DNA of 6,513 nt, taken from Clostridia bacterium. GTDB taxonomy: Bacteria > Bacillota > Clostridia > Christensenellales > Maliibacteriaceae. Under the pieces are notes generated by a model. That model did not search any database. It saw nothing but the letters and a program-made list of their open reading frames with translations, and was not told the DNA's origin. The translations under genes were made by a program, and so were the position numbers. Positions 1-5,188 of this stretch are shown piece by piece. Every line of letters starts with the position of its first letter. The first letter of the stretch is position 1. The stretch lies in assembly GCA_017935825.1 (NCBI GenBank), contig JAGBGW010000322.1, positions 1 through 6,513 of the forward strand. The letters are read 5' to 3'.

Positions 1-59
1 ATATTCAGTATTGCATGGATAGTCGGCATGTGGAAAAAAGCACCTGTTAAAAAATATAC
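1..59. other. AT-rich edge segment that does not match the kinase gene it sits in
   Basis: These 59 bases hold about 34% G+C by count, against about 54% in the next 60 bases. In the prkC frame they encode residues 139-157, which lack the hydrophobic strand, the Gly and the DFG expected after the catalytic loop. Of the two other minus-strand frames, one stops at once (Y-I-F-stop) and the other is open but also lacks DFG, so a single frameshift does not explain it. The segment could be the end of an inserted element, a rearrangement junction, or a chimeric contig end. Nothing in it identifies a known element. Confidence 0.5.
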
Positions 60-473
60 ATTCCGGGGTTTGATATCGCGATGCACCACGCCGTTTGCAT
101 GTGCGTGACCCAAAGCAGACAAGATTTGTCGTGCAATGCGGGTCAGCACCTTCTGCGGCATGGGCGCTCTGTTTTGGATAAAATCTTTTAAGGTAATGCC
201 GTCCACATATTCCATCACAATGTAGGGCACATCGCCATCGGTGCCGTGCCCGAAGGTGGCAACGATGTTCTGATGGTTCAGCATGGACTGTGCAACCGCC
301 TCACGTTCAAAACGGCGCACAAATTCAGGGTCGTTGAGCAGGTCGGTATGCATTTGCTTGACGGCAACTTCCTGCCCCGTCTGGTTATCCACTGCGCGGT
401 AGACGTCCGCCATGCCGCCTGCGCCGACTTTTTCCTTCAATACGTAACGAGAATCAACAATGCGCTCTTCCAT
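1..473 (-). CDS. prkC: Ser/Thr protein kinase, PrkC/PknB/Stk type, N-terminal part of the kinase domain (runs off the left edge)
   Basis: My translation gives 157 residues from ATG at 471-473. Visible kinase motifs, in order: glycine loop G17-A-G-G-M-A-D-V24, VAVK with ATP-binding K39, helix-C REA with E58, hinge VMEYVDG (86-92), and catalytic loop HRDIKPRN (131-138) with proton acceptor D133 and Mg-binding N138. These are typical of the bacterial Hanks-type membrane kinases that carry extracellular PASTA repeats and sense peptidoglycan fragments; the transmembrane and PASTA parts would lie beyond the window. The ATG overlaps the TAA of prpC by one base (TAATG), and GAGGTG sits 8 nt upstream inside the prpC end, so kinase and phosphatase are translationally coupled. 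Oddity: after N138 the reading frame stays open for 19 residues but no longer resembles a kinase, and no DFG is present around residues 151-153 where it should be. The gene may therefore be interrupted, or the sequence end may be chimeric. Kinase identity is secure; the state of the gene is not. Confidence 0.92.
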   Translation of the reverse strand, partial: MEERIVDSRYVLKEKVGAGGMADVYRAVDNQTGQEVAVKQMHTDLLNDPEFVRRFEREAVAQSMLNHQNIVATFGHGTDGDVPYIVMEYVDGITLKDFIQNRAPMPQKVLTRIARQILSALGHAHANGVVHRDIKPRNVYFLTGAFFHMPTIHAILN

Positions 474-1216
474 TATGCGTTCACCTCGTCACAGTTTTTC
501 ACAAGCACCACGGTGATATTGTCCGTGCCGCCTGCCTCAAGGGCAGCTGCGATCAGTGCATCGCAAGCCGCGCGAAGGTCACCTTCGTTTTCCTTGATGA
601 TGGAACAAATCTTCTCATCGTCGATCTGTCCGCAAAGACCGTCGCTGCAAAAAAGAAGGATCTCATCTTTTTGCCAGTCCACATTTCCAACATCCGGTTC
701 CACATCAAAAGCCGTGCCCACTGCACGGGTGATGATGTTGCGCTGGGGATGTACGGAAGCTTCCTGCTCGTTGATGCGCCCCATATCCACCAGTTCCTGC
801 ACAAGGGAATGGTCATGGGTCACACGGGAAAAAGTGCCGTCCAGCTTCAAAAGGTAGATACGGCTGTCGCCCACATGGGAAAACAGAAAATCCGTTTGAT
901 GGATCTGTGCCATGGAAAGCGTGGTACCCATACCGTAGCAATCGGCATCTTCCGTGGCACGGGTATATACTGCACTGTTTGCACGATCCACCGCCGCCAA
1001 AGCACACAGTGTCTCGTCCATATCTGCATTTTCGTCACAAAAATCGCGCACGGTTTCCAGGGCCAGCACGCTTGCGATGTTGCCCGCCTTATGACCGCCC
1101 ATGCCGTCAGCAACCGCCACGACAAGTACGTCGGTATCCTTTTTGACAAATGTCAGAAATGCATCCTGATTCATGGAACGCACATTACCAATGTGCGTAT
1201 CGGCAGCATAGATCAT
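473..1216 (-). CDS. prpC: PP2C-family (PPM) Ser/Thr protein phosphatase, partner of PrkC
   Basis: A 247-residue metal-dependent phosphatase, the usual length for bacterial stand-alone PP2C proteins (PrpC/Stp), with no membrane segment. It dephosphorylates the adjacent kinase and its targets in the cytoplasm. Motifs in order: GNVRSMNQD (10-18), VADGMGGH (35-42) with metal ligands D37/G38, GMGTT (96-100 region), HVGDSRIY (114-121), THDHS (133-137), CSDGL (190-194) with metal ligand D192, and GGTDNITVV (229-237) with D232. All core metal-binding positions are present, so an active enzyme is expected. The start is supported by GAGGTG at 1222-1227, 5 nt upstream of the ATG. The stop TAA shares one base with the prkC start. 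A 118-bp gap with its own candidate promoter separates it from rlmN, so the phosphatase-kinase pair may be transcribed independently of the upstream genes. Confidence 0.97.
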   Translation of the reverse strand: MIYAADTHIGNVRSMNQDAFLTFVKKDTDVLVVAVADGMGGHKAGNIASVLALETVRDFCDENADMDETLCALAAVDRANSAVYTRATEDADCYGMGTTLSMAQIHQTDFLFSHVGDSRIYLLKLDGTFSRVTHDHSLVQELVDMGRINEQEASVHPQRNIITRAVGTAFDVEPDVGNVDWQKDEILLFCSDGLCGQIDDEKICSIIKENEGDLRAACDALIAAALEAGGTDNITVVLVKNCDEVNA

Positions 1217-1238
1217 GCTTACACCTCAAAAATTGCTT

Positions 1239-1266
1239 AAAGTGGAATTACACAGTAATCCACTTT
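1239..1266 (-). promoter_or_regulatory. Inverted repeat / 5'-UTR hairpin in front of prpC
   Basis: The arms are 1239-1251 and 1255-1266, with a 3-base loop and one bulged A, giving 12 paired positions. The candidate prpC promoter would start transcription at or just inside the upstream arm, so the RNA would begin with this stem, about 12 nt before the GAGGTG ribosome binding site. It could act as a 5'-end mRNA stabiliser or, as DNA, as an operator overlapping the start site. In the plus direction it is followed by TTTTTATT and looks like a terminator, but no plus-strand gene exists to need one. In the minus direction the following tract (TTTAAGCAATTTTTG) is a poor terminator. Confidence 0.5.
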
Positions 1267-1268
1267 TT

Positions 1269-1297
1269 ATTGTATATGCTTTTGCACTATTTTCCAA
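1269..1297 (-). promoter_or_regulatory. Candidate sigma-A promoter for prpC-prkC
   Basis: On the minus strand, TTGGAA (1292-1297) is followed by a 17-base spacer and TACAAT (1269-1274). This matches the housekeeping consensus at 4/6 and 5/6 positions with ideal spacing. It sits in the only sizeable AT-rich intergenic gap of the window, 53 bases upstream of the prpC ATG. Predicted transcription start is around 1262-1264. Confidence 0.6.
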
Positions 1298-1334
1298 TAT
1301 ATCGGCAAAAGCGTTAAAAATGATTTAACAAATT

Positions 1335-2381
1335 TTATGCGTTTTGTTCCTGTTTGGTCTTATGACGAAGCTGTCCGCAGGCGCCTTCAATATCCTCCCC
1401 CATCAGACGTCTTCTGGTGGCGGAGATATGACGGTTTTCAAGTTCCTTCAAAAACGCCTGTACACGCGCCGCCGTGGGTGCGTTCAAATCACGCTCTTTT
1501 ACAGGATTCAGCGCAATGACGTTGACATGCACGCGAAGTCCGCGAAGAAGACGGGAAAGCTCCGCCGCACATTCCACGGAATCGTTGACACCCGAAATCA
1601 GTGAATACTCGATGATACCGCGGCGCCCCGTCTCGTCGATATAACGGGCGAAAGCGGCAATGGTATCTTTGATATTGTAGGCGCAGGACACGGGCATGAT
1701 CTTATTTCTGATCTGATCATTTGGTGCATGAAGAGAAAGGCAAAGTGTCACCGGCAGACCTTCTTTTTTGAAGCGGTCGATACCGGGGATCAGACCACAG
1801 GTGGAAAGGGAAACATTGCGAAGACCGATGCCAACGCTGTTTTTCTCATTGAGACGGCGCAGCATGGAAACCACCTGATCGTAATTATCAAAGGGCTCGC
1901 CGCTTCCCATCAGCACGATATTATCCACATGACGTCCGCCGCCAAGCTCTTTATTGACTGCAACGATCTGAGAGAGCATCTCCCCTGCGGTCAGATTTCG
2001 CACCAATCCATCCAAAGTGGAAGCGCAAAACGCACAGCCCATGCGGCAGCCCACCTGGGTGGACATGCAAAGGGTGTGACCGTGGTGATAGCCCATCAAA
2101 ACGCCTTCGATCAGCTCGCCGTCACGCAGTTCAAAGAGGAACTTCTGTGTATCGTCGTGCTGGGATTTGAGGGTCTTTACGATCTTCACGCCGCCCACGA
2201 TGCAGCGATCGGACAATTTCGCACGCAGGTCTTTGGAAAGATTTTTCATCTCCTCGATTTCTGCGCCGCGGTACAGCCACTGACCGATCTGGTCGGCGCG
2301 GAACTTGCTTTCGCCCAGTTCCTCCACCACAAAAGCACAAAGCTCCTCATAAGAGAAGTCCATCAATGCGACTTTTTCCAT
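1335..2381 (-). CDS. rlmN: 23S rRNA (adenine2503-C2)-methyltransferase RlmN, radical SAM enzyme
   Basis: A 348-residue radical SAM enzyme that methylates C2 of A2503 in 23S rRNA (and in some bacteria A37 of tRNAs) through a methylated cysteine intermediate. The [4Fe-4S] cluster motif is C112-R-M-G-C116-A-F-C119. The two mechanistic cysteines are C105 (HTLCMSTQVGC) and C335 (GACGQLR), in the same relation to the cluster as in the E. coli enzyme. SAM-binding MGSGEP is at 158-163, with Ser where many homologues have Met. Length is normal. RlmN rather than Cfr is supported by the N-terminal HhH-like region, the GACGQLRH tail and the housekeeping context. The ATG is chosen because AAGGAT (2388-2393) lies 6-7 nt upstream; a second Met at residue 7 has no comparable site. 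It follows rsmB after 20 bp, in the same operon. Confidence 0.97.
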   Translation of the reverse strand: MEKVALMDFSYEELCAFVVEELGESKFRADQIGQWLYRGAEIEEMKNLSKDLRAKLSDRCIVGGVKIVKTLKSQHDDTQKFLFELRDGELIEGVLMGYHHGHTLCMSTQVGCRMGCAFCASTLDGLVRNLTAGEMLSQIVAVNKELGGGRHVDNIVLMGSGEPFDNYDQVVSMLRRLNEKNSVGIGLRNVSLSTCGLIPGIDRFKKEGLPVTLCLSLHAPNDQIRNKIMPVSCAYNIKDTIAAFARYIDETGRRGIIEYSLISGVNDSVECAAELSRLLRGLRVHVNVIALNPVKERDLNAPTAARVQAFLKELENRHISATRRRLMGEDIEGACGQLRHKTKQEQNA

Positions 2382-2401
2382 ATCTATATCCTTTAAACCA
2401 T

Positions 2402-3688
2402 TTACTTTTTCACAAATCGCGCCATGAAGAACGACGGCATGCCGTCGCGGACACTGTCAAGGCGCAGCATGGTGTCGTCCGTAACGTATTGACTGAATTG
2501 TTCAGGCAGGTAAGCAGCAAGATTTCCGCAGGAGAATTCGGGATTCTCGCGCAAGAACCGTTCGACCTGATTCTCGTTTTCTTCTTTTGTCCAGGTGCAG
2601 GTGGAATAAACAAGAACGCCGCCTTTCTTTACGCACTTTGCCGCTTCGCGCAAAATCTTTGCCTGCACATCGGCAAGGGAGTCAATATCCGCATCCGTTA
2701 AACGCAGCGGAATTTCAGGCTTGCCCTGTGCGGAAAGTCCCGAGCAGGGGGCATCCACAAGCACCGCATCAAAGCTTTCATAAAGCGATGCGGAAAGTTT
2801 GGTTGCATCCGCCTGACGTGCTTCAACGATCAAAATGCCAAGGCGCTTTGCCTCGCGTGCGATCAGCTTGGCACGGTGGTCGTGCAGATCAAGGGACAAA
2901 ACAGCGCCCTCCCCCATGCCGTCTGCCACGGCAAAGCTTTTGCCGCCGGGTGCAGCGCAGGTGTCAAGCACACGCATGCCGGGTTTTGCGCCCACCGCCT
3001 TTGCGATCAGCTGGCTGGAGGCACTCTGGATGACGAAAGCACCTTGTTTATACAGGTCGCTTGCCACCAAGTCACCGCCGCCGCGCACACAAAAACAGGT
3101 GTCCCAAAGCTGTTCCACCTCTGCATTCTGTTCTTTGAACAGCGCCAGAAGCGCTTCCTTTTTCGATGCATCGCGCAGGCGCACACCCACACGGCGAAGA
3201 TCGGGGATCTGTGCATCGACCCCAAACACATCCATATGCCGCTTTGCAAGATGCACGGGAAGATTAAACTTCAAAGAATGTGCCGTCAATGCATCTTCGG
3301 GCAGTTTCAAAGGCTCTTGCATGCGCGCAAGATTGCGAAGCACCGCATTGACAAGACCGCTTAAGCGAGCGTTCTTTTTTCGCACCAGTTTCACAGATTC
3401 CGAAACCGCCGCAGAGTCGGGGACGGATTCCATAAACAGCATCTGGTACGCACCAAGGTAGAGGGCTTCCTCCACCTCATGGGGCAGTTTTTTCATGTTG
3501 CACAGGGATTTTAAGATGTATTCAAGATGCAGGCGCTTTTCAAGCACGCCGTACACCAATGCCGACAGCATTGCCCGTTCCCGCGCATCGGGAAGCTTGG
3601 GCGCAGTGTCCTTTATGCAAAGATTCGCGTAAGACGCTTTGTGCATCACGCGAATCAATACATCCAGCGCAGCCTGCCGCGCCGTCAT
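2402..3688 (-). CDS. rsmB: 16S rRNA (cytosine967-C5)-methyltransferase RsmB
   Basis: A 428-residue protein with an N-terminal NusB-like RNA-binding domain (about 1-125, including GLVNAVLRNL at 111-120) and a C-terminal Rossmann methyltransferase domain. It makes m5C967 in 16S rRNA using SAM. Methyltransferase motifs: motif I LDTCAAPGGKSF (241-252), motif IV DAPCSG (312-317) with product-release Cys C315, and motif VI YSTCTWTKEENENQV (361-375) with catalytic nucleophile C364. Both cysteines are present, so it should be active. Motif VI reads STCTW where STCS is commoner. The stretch after motif IV (GLSAQGKPEIPL) departs from the usual arginine-rich GxxRRxPDI but keeps a KPEI core. The ATG overlaps the fmt TGA as ATGA, and GGAG lies 7-10 nt upstream within fmt. 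In several Clostridium genomes a zinc metallopeptidase gene (yugP) lies between fmt and rsmB; it is absent here. Confidence 0.96.
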   Translation of the reverse strand: MTARQAALDVLIRVMHKASYANLCIKDTAPKLPDARERAMLSALVYGVLEKRLHLEYILKSLCNMKKLPHEVEEALYLGAYQMLFMESVPDSAAVSESVKLVRKKNARLSGLVNAVLRNLARMQEPLKLPEDALTAHSLKFNLPVHLAKRHMDVFGVDAQIPDLRRVGVRLRDASKKEALLALFKEQNAEVEQLWDTCFCVRGGGDLVASDLYKQGAFVIQSASSQLIAKAVGAKPGMRVLDTCAAPGGKSFAVADGMGEGAVLSLDLHDHRAKLIAREAKRLGILIVEARQADATKLSASLYESFDAVLVDAPCSGLSAQGKPEIPLRLTDADIDSLADVQAKILREAAKCVKKGGVLVYSTCTWTKEENENQVERFLRENPEFSCGNLAAYLPEQFSQYVTDDTMLRLDSVRDGMPSFFMARFVKK

Positions 3689-4611
3689 TGTTCATCTCCA
3701 AGGACTGTGCCTGCTTCAACTTTTCTGCCGCGCAGGAAGTCCTGTGTCTTCATTCGTTTGGAGCCTTCCAACTGAATTTCCGTGGGACGGATGGCGCCGT
3801 CGCCGCAGGCGATGGTGAAATCGCCGTCGATGATGGTGCCAGGAGTGCCGTGACCATCCACTTTTTCCACGCCGAAGATTTTCAGCTGCTTGCCGCCCAT
3901 GGTGGTCCAGGTGCCGGGCCAGGGTGTCATGGCGCGCACAAGGCAGTCGATTTCACGAGCCGTCATGGCAAAATCGATCTTGCCGTGGGTCTTTTTGATC
4001 ATGGGGGTACGGGTCGCAAGCTCGTTATCCTGAGGTATACGCACAAGGGTTCCATCAGCAAGCTGATGCAGCGTTTCGATCAAGGTTTCCGCACCGCACT
4101 TTGCAAGCTTCTCGGTAAGGGTCTCGGTGGTGTCAGTATCTTCAATTGCAACTTCGCTCTGCAGGAGGATATCGCCGGTATCTACGCCCACATCGGTGAA
4201 CATGGTGGATACGCCCGTGACCGTCTCGCCGCACTTGATGGACCAAGCAATGGGTGCTGCACCGCGATATTTAGGAAGAAGCGATGCGTGGACGTTGATG
4301 ACGCCGTATTTGGGAATATCAAGAAGGCTCTGCCGCAGAATCTGACCGTAGGCTGCGGTGATAAATACATCACAGTCCAATGCACGAAGCTGCTGCAAAG
4401 ATTCTTCCAGATTGATCTTTTCGATCTGCAATACGGGCACGCCAAGTTCCTGTGCACGAACCTTGATGGGCGGAGGGGTCATAACGGCCTTTCGACCGAC
4501 GGGGCGGTCGCACTGGGTGACCACTGCCACAAGTTCAATGTCGGGACATGCATGCAGTGCTTCCAGACAGGGAATTGCAAAATAAGGGGTGCCGAACAGC
4601 GCTGCTCTCAT
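3685..4611 (-). CDS. fmt: Methionyl-tRNA formyltransferase
   Basis: A 308-residue enzyme that transfers a formyl group from 10-formyl-tetrahydrofolate to Met-tRNA-fMet, giving the initiator of bacterial translation. The N-terminal hydrolase/formyltransferase domain has FGTPYFA (6-12), the catalytic triad N106, H108 and D144 (INVHASLLPKYRGAAPI at 105-121; VGVDTGD at 141-147), and the SLLPxYRG signature at 110-117. The C-terminal OB-like tRNA-binding domain ends with IQLEGSKRMKTQDFLRG (279-295). Length and spacing match the family. It overlaps def by 4 bp (ATGA) upstream and rsmB by 4 bp (ATGA) downstream. Its ribosome binding site AGGAGG lies in the last codons of def. Pairing with the deformylase is the classic def-fmt arrangement: one adds the formyl group that the other removes. 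Confidence 0.98.
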   Translation of the reverse strand: MRAALFGTPYFAIPCLEALHACPDIELVAVVTQCDRPVGRKAVMTPPPIKVRAQELGVPVLQIEKINLEESLQQLRALDCDVFITAAYGQILRQSLLDIPKYGVINVHASLLPKYRGAAPIAWSIKCGETVTGVSTMFTDVGVDTGDILLQSEVAIEDTDTTETLTEKLAKCGAETLIETLHQLADGTLVRIPQDNELATRTPMIKKTHGKIDFAMTAREIDCLVRAMTPWPGTWTTMGGKQLKIFGVEKVDGHGTPGTIIDGDFTIACGDGAIRPTEIQLEGSKRMKTQDFLRGRKVEAGTVLGDEQ

Positions 4612-5090
4612 TCTTCGTCCTCCTCGTCTTCCGGCTCCACTTCATATTCCATCACGTCGATGAAAAGTTCGCCGTCCAGATGGGCAAGTTCATGGCAGAA
4701 GGCACGGGCAAGAAGCTCCTCCCCCGTCACTTCAAAGAACTCACCGAAGCGGTCCTGTGCGCGGACGGTGACCTTCATGGGGCGCTTGACCCAGCCCACC
4801 ACACCGGGCACGGAAAGGCATCCCTCGGTGCCCTCCTGCTCGCCTTCGGTGGCGATGATCTCGGGGTTGATCAGTTCGATATATTCGGTTTTATCCATGG
4901 AGCAGTCAATGACTACCATGCGGCGCAAAATGCCCACCTGGGGAGCCGCAAGGCCCACGCCCTGTGCCTGATACATGGTATCGCGCATGTCGTCCAGAAT
5001 GCCTGCAAGGCGATCGTCAAACTTGACCACGGGACGGCATTTTTTGCGCAGGACGGAATCGCCCTCTTTTACGATATTTCTAAGTGCCAT
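4608..5090 (-). CDS. def: Peptide deformylase
   Basis: A 160-residue metalloenzyme that removes the formyl group from the N-terminal Met of new proteins at the ribosome exit. All three motifs are visible: motif 1 GVGLAAPQ (44-51) with Q51, motif 2 EGCLSVPG (89-96) with metal ligand C91, and motif 3 HELAH (133-137) with ligands H133 and H137 and catalytic E134. Oddities: motif 3 has Ala at 136 where the family usually has Asp (HExDH), and Cys at 132 where many members have Gln. The C-terminus ends in an acidic run (EPEDEEDEE, 152-160) that also carries the fmt ribosome binding site. The start is supported by AAAGGAG 8 nt upstream. It follows priA after a 69-bp gap and overlaps fmt by 4 bp. Confidence 0.98.
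   Translation of the reverse strand: MALRNIVKEGDSVLRKKCRPVVKFDDRLAGILDDMRDTMYQAQGVGLAAPQVGILRRMVVIDCSMDKTEYIELINPEIIATEGEQEGTEGCLSVPGVVGWVKRPMKVTVRAQDRFGEFFEVTGEELLARAFCHELAHLDGELFIDVMEYEVEPEDEEDEE
4619..4624 (-). promoter_or_regulatory. Shine-Dalgarno site of fmt, embedded in the Def acidic tail
   Basis: AGGAGG on the minus strand, 7 nt before the fmt ATG, is formed by the codons for residues E156-D158 of Def. It fixes the fmt start and lets ribosomes finishing def reinitiate at the ATGA overlap. Confidence 0.85.
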
Positions 5091-5137
5091 AATGCATTCT
5101 CCTTTATGTGAACAGTGGGATTGTTGGGTTTATAGAC

Positions 5138-5163
5138 ATGAAATCTTTATATGAAATCATTAT
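5138..5163. repeat. 13-bp imperfect tandem duplication at the priA end
   Basis: Positions 5138-5150 and 5151-5163 are two adjacent 13-base units (ATGAAATC-T/A-TTAT) identical at 12 of 13 positions. The downstream edge of the second unit overlaps the priA stop codon (5160-5162) and the candidate -10 element. This looks like a small slippage duplication in the def leader, but it could also be a direct-repeat binding site of about one helical turn. Confidence 0.7.
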
Positions 5164-5188
5164 ACCATACTACGCGGATTGATTTCCA
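5159..5188 (-). promoter_or_regulatory. Candidate extended -10 promoter for def-fmt-rsmB-rlmN
   Basis: On the minus strand, TGGAAA (5183-5188; 4/6 to the -35 consensus) is followed by 18 bases and a perfect TATAAT (5159-5164) preceded by TGG, an extended -10. It lies in the last codons of priA, and the priA stop TAA is inside the -10. It would yield a leader of roughly 60 nt before def. The match is strong at the -10, but the site is inside coding sequence, so it is only a candidate. Confidence 0.5.

Noticed and set aside
1..59. Simple frameshift explaining the break in prkC
   Set aside because: Neither alternative minus-strand frame gives the expected strand-Gly-DFG sequence; one stops within four codons and the other encodes unrelated residues.
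671..1240. 189-codon plus-strand frame opposite prpC
   Set aside because: Mirror frame of the PP2C gene; its composition follows the opposite strand and no family is recognisable.
1239..1266. Hairpin as intrinsic terminator of rlmN
   Set aside because: It lies downstream of the candidate prpC promoter and the minus-strand T tract after the stem is interrupted. The good T run is on the plus-strand side, where there is no gene to terminate.
1313..1329. GTTAAA...TTTAAC inverted repeat just after the rlmN stop as a terminator
   Set aside because: The stem is only 6 AT-dominated pairs and no run of T follows on the minus strand; too weak to call.
1728..2396. 222-codon plus-strand frame opposite rlmN
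   Set aside because: Antisense shadow of a clear radical SAM gene; no domain, and no upstream context suggesting translation.
3559..4971. 470-codon open frame on the plus strand opposite fmt and the end of def
   Set aside because: Opposite fmt it runs codon-aligned antisense, so it stays open simply because fmt hardly uses TTA, CTA and TCA codons. It has no recognisable domain, is low-complexity (Ser-rich) where it crosses the acidic tail codons of def, and lies opposite well-identified genes.
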